This document shows positions 28,204 through 37,422 of a stretch of DNA of 64,000 bases, in pieces (position 1 is the stretch's first letter; every line of letters begins with the position of its first letter). The translations under genes and the position numbers were made by a program. The notes beneath the pieces are model-generated. The model searched no databases. It had not been told where the DNA came from and saw nothing but the letters and a program-made list of their open reading frames with translations. The DNA comes from Bacteroidales bacterium (GTDB lineage Bacteria > Bacteroidota > Bacteroidia > Bacteroidales > UBA932). Location of the stretch: assembly GCA_017455065.1 (NCBI GenBank), contig JAFTBU010000013.1:1-64000 (forward strand). Direction: 5' to 3'.

Positions 28204-29421
28204 ATGAAAAAGTTTTTTGTGACAATCACACTGGCCGCGGCAGCGGCTGTAGCCCTGGTCTCTTGTAATAAAGAGAACACCGATCCCAACGCCCTGACCG
28301 CCTACGAGCAGTCCATCAAGACCGCTTCCGAAAAGTATATTGAAAATGTGGTCTATGCCACCTACGGTTCACTTGCCACTGCCGGCAACAATCTCTACCA
28401 GGACCTCCTGGCCATGAAACAAGGCGGCATAGGCAAACTTTCCCAGGCCGCGATAGACAAGGCCTGCGCCGATTTCCTTTCAGCCCGTTCCTACTGGGAG
28501 GCCTCCGAAGCCTTCCTCTACGGAGCCGCCACTGATTTCAGCATCGACCCCCATATCGACTCCTGGCCCCTCGACCCTACGAGACTGGCCAACAACCTCC
28601 GCAATACCGCTACTGTAGCCGACCTGGACAAGGAAGGTGCAGGTGCCATCGATGAGGTCGGAGCCTCCGCCCTCGGCTTCCACGGCATCGAGTTCATCCT
28701 CTTCCGCGACGGAGCCAACCGCAAGGTGGCCGACTTCAAGGCCGAGGAGACCGCTCCCGAGTTCGTGGGAACCGGTGTCACCGGCGAGCAGGAGATCATC
28801 TTCGCCGCCGCAGTGGCGGAAGACCTCCGCAACCACCTCTATCAGCTGAACGTATCCTGGAACCCCAAGGCCCCCCAGGCCCAGAAGGATGTCGTGGAGG
28901 AACTCGAGATGAACTGCACCGTCAACGGCACCGACCGCACCTACGGTGAGAACTTCCTCGCCGCCTCCGCCGCCGGCAGCACCTATGCCAGCTGGCAGGA
29001 GGTAGCCAAGACCGTGCTCGACGCCGGCTGCGCCAACATTGCCAATGAAGTCTTCTCCACCAAGATGGGCCAGGCCTATTCCGGAGAGGACGTGAGCTAC
29101 ATCGAAAGCCCCTACAGCAAGAAATCATTCGCGGATTTCAAGGACAACATCCTCTCCATCCAGTACAGCCTCTACGGTTCCTACGGCGCCAACACCGCCG
29201 CTGAGGATTCCTTCCAGACCTTCCTGACTGCAAACCACCCGGGACATGCTGCCAAATTGTCCTCCGCCCTCGCCGGCGCCCTGAAAGCTCTCGACGCCTG
29301 CCTTGCCTCCGGGGTCGCATTCGTCGACAACCCCAGCGCAGCCTATGTGGGAACTGCCATCGACGCCATCAGCGTACTCAACGACGCCCTCGAAGAGGCC
29401 GCTGCTGCCATTGCGGACTAA
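28204..29421 (+). CDS. Imelysin-family lipoprotein (peptidase M75 / IrpA-like)
   Basis: The 405-residue product is a lipoprotein: a signal peptide ends in a lipobox-like LVSC at about residue 21. The imelysin signature GxHxxE is seen as GFHGIE near residues 158-163, and the rest is helical and alanine-rich, as in the two-bundle imelysin fold. Members include IrpA and the EfeO-type iron-uptake proteins; peptidase activity is doubtful for many. Gene order porin-imelysin-dihaem protein supports a role in iron or haem handling at the cell surface. Confidence 0.88.
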   Translation: MKKFFVTITLAAAAAVALVSCNKENTDPNALTAYEQSIKTASEKYIENVVYATYGSLATAGNNLYQDLLAMKQGGIGKLSQAAIDKACADFLSARSYWEASEAFLYGAATDFSIDPHIDSWPLDPTRLANNLRNTATVADLDKEGAGAIDEVGASALGFHGIEFILFRDGANRKVADFKAEETAPEFVGTGVTGEQEIIFAAAVAEDLRNHLYQLNVSWNPKAPQAQKDVVEELEMNCTVNGTDRTYGENFLAASAAGSTYASWQEVAKTVLDAGCANIANEVFSTKMGQAYSGEDVSYIESPYSKKSFADFKDNILSIQYSLYGSYGANTAAEDSFQTFLTANHPGHAAKLSSALAGALKALDACLASGVAFVDNPSAAYVGTAIDAISVLNDALEEAAAAIAD

Positions 29422-29448
29422 ACGAACTTGCCATATACTCTGAACTCA

Positions 29449-31248
29449 ATGAAAATCAAGACTTTAACCATACTCGCAACCGGGTCCCTTCTGATCCTCG
29501 GCGCCTGCAATGAGAAACCCGTGCCCGCCCCCTCCAAGGGAGAAAGCAATTATATAGGCAAAGCAGTCGGTAATTTCGAAGCTTCCGAGTGGTACCCCGG
29601 AGGCGAGCTCGGCACGACTGACAATGTCCTCGCCGGCTGCTACGAGGATGAATCCCCCGCGGTCAACGCGCAGGGCCTCATCTCCGAGTTCAACCACGGC
29701 GAATTCTTCTTCGAGAGGAATTTCACCATTGCCACACCCCCCTTCAAGGGCCTCGGCCCCGCAGCGGTGCGCAAATCCTGCCTCGACTGCCATCCCGGCT
29801 ACGGCCACGGCAAACGCCAGACCGTCTATGAGGCCAACACCTCCCGCTCCGCAGGCAACGGCTACCTCCTCGTGGTGTACCAGGCCACCGGCGCCGCCAA
29901 CAACCCCTACGGCACCGACCAGACCAACGACGGTCCCTATGTGGCCGAAGTCACCGGCATGCCCCAGACCATGGCCAACGACCCCTTCCTGCCTCCCATC
30001 GATGAGAGCAAGATTTCCATAGTCTGGCACGACGTGACCTCCATGCCTTCCGGACTCCCGATGCAATTCGCCGACGGCGAGAAGTATTCGCTGATCTACC
30101 CTGAAGTCACCATCCCCGAGAGCGCCTTCAACACCGACCCTACCCCTCACCAGACCGCAGCCGCCAAGGGCGCCACGATAGGCTACCGCCTCGAATCCAC
30201 CATTGGTGTCATAGGCTCCGGCATCATCGATGCCCTCGACCAGGATGACATCCGTGAGCAGTACAGGGCCGAAGCCCCCTACGTGGAGCTCAACCCCGCT
30301 TTCTGGGATAAGGCCGCCAACGATTTCGCCTCCAGCGCCTACTACCACAACTGGCAGCGCGGCGAGTACGGAGCCGGCTACGACGCCAACGGCAAATACT
30401 ATGAAAGGGATGCCTACATGGACGGCAAGCTTCTCAAGAAGTTCACCTATGCCATGACCCGCGGCACCCTGCAGGACGGAGCCGGCGCCAATGCCATCTG
30501 GAACATCACCAATGTCAGCCGCCCCGACCGCCCCTTCCTATACACCACCGCGGCATGGGCCAAGGCGATGTCCGAGAATGAAAGCGTGATCGCCAGGATC
30601 AAGGCGGAAGGCAATGCCTCCGAATACTATATCGATGTCGATGGCAACGGCACCGTCACCGACGAGGAGATCAGCGAGGCGGTGTACGCCCTGCTCAGCC
30701 CCGGCACCAACCAGTTTGACAATCCCTACCGCAACGCTGAGCCGGAGATGAGCGCCGATGAGTTCTACTCCTTCATGGTATGGCACAGGGGACTCGCCAT
30801 CCCGCGTGCCCGCAACCTCCAGGACGAATCCGTCCAGAAGGGCAAGGACCTCTTCAACAAGTTAGGCTGCGCCAGCTGCCACAGGCCCAAGTGGGAGACC
30901 GGGGACGACAACTACTGGTCACCTGCGATGAACGAAGGCAAACCCCTGCCTCGTTACGCCCATCAGACGATTTACCCTTATTCCGACTTCATACAGCACA
31001 GGCTCTACATGGCCAATGACATCCATGGCACCTGGTGCCGCACCACCCCTCTCTGGGGCCGCGGACTCTCACAGACCAACACCGGTGCAGCCGACAGGCT
31101 TCACGACTGCCGTGCCCGCAACACCCTCGAGGCTATCATGTGGCATGGGTTCAGCAAGCAGAGCGACGCTTTCTCCAGCGCGGAGAAATTCTCCAAGCTG
31201 AGCAAGGAGGAAAGGGACGCCGTAATCAAATTCGTCGATTCCATATGA
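29449..31248 (+). CDS. Di-haem oxidoreductase-like lipoprotein (DUF1111 type)
   Basis: This protein of about 599 residues begins with a lipoprotein signal (LILGAC lipobox near residue 17). Two c-type haem motifs are visible: CLDCH near residue 110 and CASCH near 474, the second within a stretch (GKDLFNKLGCASCHRPKWETG) typical of the DUF1111 di-haem family related to MauG and cytochrome c peroxidases. It often accompanies imelysins. The ATG at 29449 is preferred to a TTG 21 bases earlier. Its stop overlaps the next gene's start (ATGA), linking it to the CcsBA haem-attachment factor it would need. Confidence 0.88.
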   Translation: MKIKTLTILATGSLLILGACNEKPVPAPSKGESNYIGKAVGNFEASEWYPGGELGTTDNVLAGCYEDESPAVNAQGLISEFNHGEFFFERNFTIATPPFKGLGPAAVRKSCLDCHPGYGHGKRQTVYEANTSRSAGNGYLLVVYQATGAANNPYGTDQTNDGPYVAEVTGMPQTMANDPFLPPIDESKISIVWHDVTSMPSGLPMQFADGEKYSLIYPEVTIPESAFNTDPTPHQTAAAKGATIGYRLESTIGVIGSGIIDALDQDDIREQYRAEAPYVELNPAFWDKAANDFASSAYYHNWQRGEYGAGYDANGKYYERDAYMDGKLLKKFTYAMTRGTLQDGAGANAIWNITNVSRPDRPFLYTTAAWAKAMSENESVIARIKAEGNASEYYIDVDGNGTVTDEEISEAVYALLSPGTNQFDNPYRNAEPEMSADEFYSFMVWHRGLAIPRARNLQDESVQKGKDLFNKLGCASCHRPKWETGDDNYWSPAMNEGKPLPRYAHQTIYPYSDFIQHRLYMANDIHGTWCRTTPLWGRGLSQTNTGAADRLHDCRARNTLEAIMWHGFSKQSDAFSSAEKFSKLSKEERDAVIKFVDSI

Positions 31249-32801
31249 GACAAAGATCATTCAAATTCATTTCTTTTTCAGCATTGGCAGCCGTCGTCGT
31301 GATGATGATGGCTGCTACCTTTGTCGAAAAGTTCAAAGGTACTGACTTTGCCCTCAGGTATTTCTACCACAATCCCGTTTTCATCGCCCTTTGGGCGGTC
31401 ACTGCCATCTGCAGCCTGGCTTACCTGTTTTCCGTGAAAACCTGGAAGGCACCGGCCACGATGGGCATACACATCGCCCTGTCCCTAATGCTTGTCGGTG
31501 CCCTCGTCACCCATCTGACGGCGCGCACAGGCGTGCTGCACCTCAGGGCGGGGGAGACCGTCTCTTCCTACGAGGACGACTCGGGCGGTACGATGGACCT
31601 TCCTTTCGACATCACCCTGGATGAATTTGCCATCGAATATTATCCCGGGACCCACGCCCCTTCGGATTTCCGCTCCGAAGTGAGGGTGGATGGAGAAGCT
31701 TGCACCATCTCCATGAACAATATAGCGAAGATCAGCGGATACCGGCTGTACCAGGCCGATTACGACGAGGACCTGCAGGGCAGCATACTCGCCGTCAGCC
31801 ATGATCCCTGGGGCAACGGCATCACCTATGCCGGCTACCTGCTCCTGGCCCTTTGCATGATAGGATTCTTCTTCCAGAAGGATACGGCTTTCAGACGGGC
31901 CCTGAAGCGCCTTTCCACGGCATTGGTGCTGCTGGCGGCCTTCCTGCTGCCGGGCACGGCCCACGCTGCCACCCCTGATGGCGTATCCTCCGTGCAGCAG
32001 ATCTACGATTCCATTGCCCGTCCCATGGTGCCGTTCATGGTCTCCCTCACCCTGGGCATCTGCCTTTTCATATTCTCCTGCATCATGATGACCCAGGAGA
32101 AGAAGGTCCCGAAAGGGCTGCAGAACGCCTGCGCAGTGCTTGCGGGAGTGCTCCTGCTGTATCTGACCCTGGTCATCGCCCTGCGCTGGGTGGTGAGCGG
32201 AAACGGACCTTTCGCCGGCAGCTACAGCGTGATGATGCTCACTGCCTGGCTCAGCTGTGTCATGATGCTCGCCCTGTACCGGAAATTCCCCCTGATCCAG
32301 CCCCTGGGCTTCATCCTGGCAGGTTTCACCATGCTCATCGCCTCGCGTTCCAATCCCACGATAACCAACCTCATGCCCGTGCTGAACAGCCCGCTGCTGT
32401 CCATCCACGTGCTGAGTATGATGATGTCATACACGCTCTTCGGCCTGGTGGCCCTGAACGGAGTGATGGGACTGCTGGTCCCCGAGAAGATATCCGCCAC
32501 CCTGAAGGACGTGAGCACGGTGATCCTTTACCCCGCAGTGTTCCTCATCACTTTCGGAACCTTCATCGGGGCGGTCTGGGCCAATATATCCTGGGGTAAT
32601 TACTGGGCCTGGGATCCCAAGGAAACCTGGGCTCTGGTGACCCTGCTGGTGTATTCGGTCGCCCTGCACGGGGACTCGCTGAAAATAATCAGCAAACCCC
32701 GGAACTTCCATATCTACACAATCCTCGCGATACTGACAGTGCTCATCACCTATTTCGGTGTGAACCTGGTCCTGGGAGGAATGCACAGCTACGGCGGTTG
32801 A
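31245..32801 (+). CDS. Cytochrome c biogenesis protein, CcsB-CcsA fusion
   Basis: The product of about 518 residues fuses a ResB/CcsB-like N-terminal half (membrane segments near 10-30, 45-60 and 75-95, then a periplasmic stretch) to a ResC/CcsA-like half with many membrane segments. The tryptophan-rich haem-handling motif is visible as WGNYWAWDPKETW near residues 450-462. This is the single-chain system II type that attaches haem to CxxCH apocytochromes on the periplasmic side. It starts within the stop codon of the dihaem protein gene, its likely client. Confidence 0.92.
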   Translation: MRQRSFKFISFSALAAVVVMMMAATFVEKFKGTDFALRYFYHNPVFIALWAVTAICSLAYLFSVKTWKAPATMGIHIALSLMLVGALVTHLTARTGVLHLRAGETVSSYEDDSGGTMDLPFDITLDEFAIEYYPGTHAPSDFRSEVRVDGEACTISMNNIAKISGYRLYQADYDEDLQGSILAVSHDPWGNGITYAGYLLLALCMIGFFFQKDTAFRRALKRLSTALVLLAAFLLPGTAHAATPDGVSSVQQIYDSIARPMVPFMVSLTLGICLFIFSCIMMTQEKKVPKGLQNACAVLAGVLLLYLTLVIALRWVVSGNGPFAGSYSVMMLTAWLSCVMMLALYRKFPLIQPLGFILAGFTMLIASRSNPTITNLMPVLNSPLLSIHVLSMMMSYTLFGLVALNGVMGLLVPEKISATLKDVSTVILYPAVFLITFGTFIGAVWANISWGNYWAWDPKETWALVTLLVYSVALHGDSLKIISKPRNFHIYTILAILTVLITYFGVNLVLGGMHSYGG

Positions 32802-32825
32802 ACCGGGGTCTGTACTGAAAGATTT

Positions 32826-33404
32826 CTACTGGATGCTGTCCACCATGGCGAGGACTCTCGCACGGTTCTCCTCGATGGTGCCGGGCCATCCGGCGACCTC
32901 GTGGTACTTGCCGGCCTTCTTGTAGTACTCGATGAGAGGCTCGGTCTGTGCGTGGTAAGTCTTGATCCTGTTGGTGATGGTGGCTTCGGAAGCGTCGTCG
33001 GCGCGGCCTTCGATGGCTGCCCTGTGGGCTATCCTCTCGCGGATCAGGTCGTCGGGGATCATGATGCTGATCACCGCGGTGACCTCTTCACCCCTCTTGG
33101 CGAGGATCTTGTCCAGGTCCTCGGCCTGTCCGAGAGTCCTGGGGAAACCGTCCAGGAGGAATCCGTCGAAACCCTTGAGGGTGTCGAACGCCGACTCGAT
33201 CATGCCTTCGACCACTGCGTCAGGGACGAGGGCTCCGGCGGTGATGAGCTCCTTGGCCTTGAGGCCGAGCTCGGTGCCGGCCGCTATTTCGGCGCGGAGA
33301 AGCTCTCCGGTGGAGATGTGCTTGAGATTGTACTTTTCCGAGATGGCTCCTGCGTGAGTGCCTTTTCCGGCTCCCGGAGGGCCGAACAAGATGTAGTATT
33401 TCAT
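32826..33404 (-). CDS. adk: Adenylate kinase
   Basis: The 192-residue enzyme balances AMP, ADP and ATP. The P-loop GPPGAGKGT lies at residues 8-16, the LDGFPRTLGQA segment and the RxxxR LID region follow. It is a short form, without the zinc-finger LID insertion. It overlaps hpt by 4 bases (ATGA) and is the second gene of an hpt-adk pair. Confidence 0.97.
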   Translation of the reverse strand: MKYYILFGPPGAGKGTHAGAISEKYNLKHISTGELLRAEIAAGTELGLKAKELITAGALVPDAVVEGMIESAFDTLKGFDGFLLDGFPRTLGQAEDLDKILAKRGEEVTAVISIMIPDDLIRERIAHRAAIEGRADDASEATITNRIKTYHAQTEPLIEYYKKAGKYHEVAGWPGTIEENRARVLAMVDSIQ

Positions 33405-33943
33405 TTGTCTAAAACATAAATATCCTTGAGATTGCGTCCCAGCTCATCGTAGTCGAGGCCGTAGCCGACTATGAAGTCGTTGGGGATGGACTTGCCCACG
33501 TAGTCTATCTTCTCGTCCTTGGAATAGACGTCCGGCTTGAACAGCATGGTGCAGATCCTCACGTCGGCCGCTCCCTTGTCCAGGAGCATCTCCTTCAGGG
33601 CGACGATGGTGTTGCCCGTGTCGACCACATCCTCGAAGATGATGACTCTCTCTCCCTTGACCGATCCGGTGAGGCCCATGACATTGAGCACTGTGCCGGT
33701 GGATTTGGTCCCGGTGTAGGAGGACATCTTGATGGAGACCACCTTGGCGGGGAAATTCACCCGTTTCATCATGGCTGCGGTGAACATGATGGCACCGTTC
33801 AGCACACAGAGGAATACGGGCGGGGTGGGAGAGTCTGCATAGTCTTCGTTTATGCGTGCGGCCACCTGGTCTATGGCCTTCTCCAGCTCTTCATTGGAGA
33901 TGAAGTGGCGGAATACTTTGTCGTGAAGTTGAATTTTTTCCAT
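33401..33943 (-). CDS. hpt: Hypoxanthine phosphoribosyltransferase
   Basis: The protein of about 180 residues salvages hypoxanthine (and possibly guanine) with PRPP. The PRPP-binding motif is VIIFEDVVDTGNTI near residues 95-108, and the flexible-loop SSYTGTKSTG segment precedes it. The ATG at 33943 gives MEKIQLHDKVF, matching the family; an upstream TTG extension adds only five residues. An imperfect promoter box (AATCTTTG on the minus strand, 33991-33998) lies about 48 bases upstream. Confidence 0.95.
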   Translation of the reverse strand: MEKIQLHDKVFRHFISNEELEKAIDQVAARINEDYADSPTPPVFLCVLNGAIMFTAAMMKRVNFPAKVVSIKMSSYTGTKSTGTVLNVMGLTGSVKGERVIIFEDVVDTGNTIVALKEMLLDKGAADVRICTMLFKPDVYSKDEKIDYVGKSIPNDFIVGYGLDYDELGRNLKDIYVLDK

Positions 33944-34057
33944 ATCGACGGTTTTCAATCCTCTAAATTACTAAAAAAAAGACATTTCTTCGCAAAGATT
34001 TATGCATCATGCATTTTTCTTTGCTTTTTTTCGTCGGCGGCTCAGTATTTTGGCGGC

Positions 34058-35659
34058 ATGAAAACGCTGATACTGCTGACATTGCTCTTCCTGGGCGGGG
34101 ACCTCATGCCCCGCATACTCTATCTCACCGGAGCCACTTCCGAGGAGGAACTCTCCGAGGAGGTGGTGGAGAGGTTCGAGCATCTGGCCGACCACCCGGT
34201 GGACATCAACACGGCTTCCCGCCGCAGGCTCCTTTCCACCGGACTTTTCAGCGCTTTCCAGGCGGCATCGCTCCTGGAGTACCGGGAGGAGACGGGACCG
34301 GTCCGGTCGATGCTCGAATTGTCCCTGATAGACGGGTTTTCAGCCGATTTGGCGCATGCGCTCGAGCCTTTCGTCCTCCTGGTCTCCGACAGCCCTCCGG
34401 GGGCGCAGAAGCCCCGGAATTTCAGCCAGACCCTGCGCGCCCGCGGAGGAGTGAGGCTGGAGGAAGGGGAGCTTCCTTCCTGGTCGGGCAAGGCCGTCTG
34501 GCAGGGACAATGGAAGGACAGGGCCACCCTGACATTGTCCTCGGCCCCGACTTTCGCCGCCTCTTTCCGGGCCGGGCCGCTGAGCCTTTTCGCAGGGGAT
34601 TACAACACCCGTTTCGGGCAGGGGCTGCTGCTGTGGAGCGGCTTCGCCCTGAGCGGGGTGCCTTCCGGCTCCGCGATTTCCCGAAACCCCGCCGGCATCA
34701 CCACCTCTGCATCCTTCTCTCCTGCCATGCGCCGGCGGGGCGCCGCTTTCGAGCTGGAACTCAAGGGCTTGACCCTTTCCGGATTCTGGAGCGTCCCTGG
34801 CCTCTTCGGGGGCAATGCCGCCTTCTACGGGCGCCGCCTCTCCGCTTCGCTCACCGCCCTTGCCAATGCCGGGGTCCCCATGGTTTCGGCAGATTTCAAA
34901 TATTCCCCGGGAGGGGTGGCCCTTTTCGGGGAGGCCGCCTGGGATTTCGGCTCTGGGGTGGGAGCGGCGCTGCTCGGAGCGGACTGGGTGCCCGCCTACG
35001 GGGCCCGCGTCGGCATTGCCGCAAGATATTATCCCGACGGGTATCACTGCGAGACGGCCTCGCCACTGCGATCCGGCACCAAGGCCAGGGATGAGGCGGG
35101 GGTGAGCCTGGCGGGCAGCTGGTCCTGGGCTGAACTCACCATGGATGCCGCCCGCCACCCCTCGGCTGGGACGACGCATCTGCGCACCATACTGAAACTC
35201 TCTCCCCGCTTCGGTCAGGAGGGCCGCTGCCTGGACCTTTCCTTCCGGGGGAGCGTCCGCTGGCGCCCGGAAGAAAGCTGGCCCTGGCGCATCGATCTGC
35301 GCACTGACCTCGCAGGGACCCTGGGGCCCTGGCGCGCCGGCCTTAGGGCCAATGTGCTGCACAGCAGGGGCTGGGGCTTCCTGGTCTATGCCGAAGCCGG
35401 GTGGAAGACGGACAGGGCCGGGGCGTGGCTGCGCCTGACGGCCTTCGACGTGCAGTATTGGGAAGACAGGATATATGCGTACCAGAGGGATGCGCCAGGG
35501 GAATTCAGCGTCCCCGCCTGCTACGGCAGGGGGCTGTCGGCGTCCCTCTATGCCTACTGGAAGCCGTTCTACCTTACGGTAGCCCCGGTCCTCTACGAGG
35601 GCGGGGTGAAGGCTTCGCGGTTGGATGTCAAGCTTTCTGTGGTGTGGCGAGGACGTTGA
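34058..35659 (+). CDS. Helix-hairpin-helix and beta-barrel outer-membrane protein
   Basis: This protein of about 533 residues is of uncertain function. After a short signal-like start (MKTLILLTLLFLGGDL), residues about 35-105 form a ComEA-type helix-hairpin-helix pair (VDINTASRRRL, EYREETGPVRSMLELSLIDGF). The remaining 420 residues are rich in glycine and aromatics in alternating patterns with W and Y girdle residues, consistent with a beta-barrel ending in LDVKLSVVWRGR. The combination suggests an exported protein with a nucleic-acid-binding-like domain attached to a barrel. Its last 32 bases overlap the convergent lipid kinase gene. Confidence 0.7.
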   Translation: MKTLILLTLLFLGGDLMPRILYLTGATSEEELSEEVVERFEHLADHPVDINTASRRRLLSTGLFSAFQAASLLEYREETGPVRSMLELSLIDGFSADLAHALEPFVLLVSDSPPGAQKPRNFSQTLRARGGVRLEEGELPSWSGKAVWQGQWKDRATLTLSSAPTFAASFRAGPLSLFAGDYNTRFGQGLLLWSGFALSGVPSGSAISRNPAGITTSASFSPAMRRRGAAFELELKGLTLSGFWSVPGLFGGNAAFYGRRLSASLTALANAGVPMVSADFKYSPGGVALFGEAAWDFGSGVGAALLGADWVPAYGARVGIAARYYPDGYHCETASPLRSGTKARDEAGVSLAGSWSWAELTMDAARHPSAGTTHLRTILKLSPRFGQEGRCLDLSFRGSVRWRPEESWPWRIDLRTDLAGTLGPWRAGLRANVLHSRGWGFLVYAEAGWKTDRAGAWLRLTAFDVQYWEDRIYAYQRDAPGEFSVPACYGRGLSASLYAYWKPFYLTVAPVLYEGGVKASRLDVKLSVVWRGR

Positions 35660-36581
35660 TGCGCTCTCCGGTCACATCGACGCTGATGGGCAGGCGACCC
35701 TCTATCTCTCCGTCCACTTCGAAAATCTCGGTGCTGGCGGAGTCGAGAGGCAGCATCTGGAAATGCTTGCAGCGGAGATAGCGTACCTGGGGGGACTCGT
35801 TCAGATCTCCGGAGAACAGCTTAGGGAGGCATTTGAGTATGGATCCGATTTTCTGTTTCGGGACTATCATCACGTCCAGGAGGCCGTCGTCGATGCGGGC
35901 GATGGGGACCTGGAGCATGCCGCCGCCGCTGTACCGGCCGTTCCCGAGGGCCACTGACAGACACTCTCCCGTGAACACTTCCTCTCCGTCGGCGAGGATC
36001 TGGACATTCATCGATTTCATGCCGCGTATGGTGTACAGCAGGGCGTTCAGGTAGATCAGTTTGCTGCGCCGTCCGGCTTCCTTGAGGCGGTTCACCCTCT
36101 CGCACACGCGCGAGTCGAAGCCTATGCCGCCTATGTTGGCCATGTAGGTGGTCCCGTCCGAGCAACTGACGCCTATCACGTCCTGCTCCCGGAAGGACTC
36201 TGACAGCATCAGGTCGCAGACCTGCTTGTGATCGTGGGGGATGCCGACGCTCTTGATCCAATCGTTGCCGGAGCCTATGGGGAAGACGCCTGCGCAGAAT
36301 TCGCGGGGGTCGGTGCCGCTCTCGGTGCACCAGCGTAGTATGCCGCTGTAGATTTCGTGGAAAGTGCCGTCGCCGCCCACGGCCATGATCCTCCGGTAGC
36401 CTTCAGCTGCGGCGGAGAAGGCCAGGGCGGTGGCGTGGGATTTGTGGTTGGTGAGGACGGCCCGGTAGGCTGAACCTGTGGAATCCAGATACTTCTGGGC
36501 CACAGACCATTCAGAAATAGTCTTGCCCGAACCTGCGTGCGGGTTCACTATGATGAACCATTCAGATTTGGTTTCAGCCAT
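35628..36581 (-). CDS. Diacylglycerol/lipid kinase family protein
   Basis: The 317-residue product has the lipid kinase pattern: NPHAGSGK near residues 13-20 for nucleotide binding, the catalytic GGDGTFHEI at 69-77, and GSGNDW near 100. It is probably soluble or peripheral and phosphorylates diacylglycerol or a related lipid (DgkB/YegS group). It is divergent from parA with only 55 bases between starts. The gene's promoter box lies 4 bases from its ATG. Confidence 0.93.
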   Translation of the reverse strand: MAETKSEWFIIVNPHAGSGKTISEWSVAQKYLDSTGSAYRAVLTNHKSHATALAFSAAAEGYRRIMAVGGDGTFHEIYSGILRWCTESGTDPREFCAGVFPIGSGNDWIKSVGIPHDHKQVCDLMLSESFREQDVIGVSCSDGTTYMANIGGIGFDSRVCERVNRLKEAGRRSKLIYLNALLYTIRGMKSMNVQILADGEEVFTGECLSVALGNGRYSGGGMLQVPIARIDDGLLDVMIVPKQKIGSILKCLPKLFSGDLNESPQVRYLRCKHFQMLPLDSASTEIFEVDGEIEGRLPISVDVTGERINVLATPQKA

Positions 36582-36585
36582 ATCG

Positions 36586-36593
36586 CAAATGTA
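36586..36593 (-). promoter_or_regulatory. Promoter -7 box for the lipid kinase gene, next to its ATG
   Basis: The minus strand reads TACATTTG (exact TAnnTTTG). Only 4 bases separate it from the ATG at 36581, so the transcript should be leaderless or nearly so. Confidence 0.5.
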
Positions 36594-36605
36594 CTATTTT
36601 TTTAT

Positions 36606-36613
36606 TAATTTTG
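36606..36613 (+). promoter_or_regulatory. Promoter -7 box for parA-parB
   Basis: TAATTTTG matches TAnnTTTG exactly, 23 bases before the parA ATG at 36637. It lies 12 bases from the opposing lipid kinase box. Confidence 0.55.
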
Positions 36614-36636
36614 CATTTATCGAAACTTTTGAGAAA

Positions 36637-37419
36637 ATGGGTAAAGTCATAGCGATTGCCAATCAGAAAGGAGGGGTCGGAAAGACCACCACAGCTATAA
36701 ATCTGGCGGCCTCCCTGGCCGTCCTGGAGAAGAAAGTCCTCGTGATCGACGCGGACCCCCAGGCCAATACCACTTCCGGCCTGAATTTCTCCCCCGAGGA
36801 TGATCAGAAACGCACCCTCTACGAGGTGATGATAGGTAAGATCGACGTCCGCGACGCCCTGATCCAGACCGAGATTGCCAATCTGCACATGATCCCTTCC
36901 CACATCAACCTGGTGGGTGCGGAGATAGAGATGCTCGATTTCCAGGACCGTGAGTCCGTCCTCCGAAACGCCCTCGCCCCCATCCGGGACGAGTACGACT
37001 TCATCATCATCGACTGCTCCCCGTCGCTGGGCCTGATCACTGTCAACACCCTCACCGCAGCGGATTCGGTCATGATCCCCGTGCAGCCCGAGTTCTTCGC
37101 CCTCGAAGGTCTGGGCAAGCTCCTGCAGACCATCAGGATAGTCCAGGGCAGCACGAATCCATCCCTCGACATCGAAGGTTTCGTGGTCACCATGTTCGAC
37201 GGCCGCACCAGGGTCCACACCCAGGTGGTAGGGGAGTTGCGCGAGCATTTCAAGGATATGGTCTTCCGTACCATCATCCAGCGCAACATCCGCCTCAGCG
37301 AGGCTCCGTCCCATGGCAAGCCTATCATCCTGTACGACGTGATGAGCAACGGTTCGGCGAATTACCTCAATCTCGCCCGCGAGCTGCTCGAGCGCAACAA
37401 AACTGAAAACCGTAGCTAG
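36637..37419 (+). CDS. parA: Chromosome-partitioning ATPase ParA (Soj)
   Basis: The protein of about 260 residues is the deviant Walker-A ATPase that moves ParB-parS complexes over the nucleoid. The KGGVGKTT motif is at residues 11-18 and the DADPQAN Walker A' segment near 40. The N-terminus is short, as for chromosomal Soj rather than plasmid ParA. The ATG at 36637 gives MGKVIAIANQKGG; the frame extends upstream through the promoter and is not used. parB follows 3 bases later. Confidence 0.96.
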   Translation: MGKVIAIANQKGGVGKTTTAINLAASLAVLEKKVLVIDADPQANTTSGLNFSPEDDQKRTLYEVMIGKIDVRDALIQTEIANLHMIPSHINLVGAEIEMLDFQDRESVLRNALAPIRDEYDFIIIDCSPSLGLITVNTLTAADSVMIPVQPEFFALEGLGKLLQTIRIVQGSTNPSLDIEGFVVTMFDGRTRVHTQVVGELREHFKDMVFRTIIQRNIRLSEAPSHGKPIILYDVMSNGSANYLNLARELLERNKTENRS

Positions 37420-37422
37420 CAG

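Noticed and set aside
33944..34057. Upstream extension of the HhH/barrel protein from 33905
   Set aside because: The extension overlaps the start of hpt on the other strand and lies ahead of the signal-like sequence beginning at 34058.
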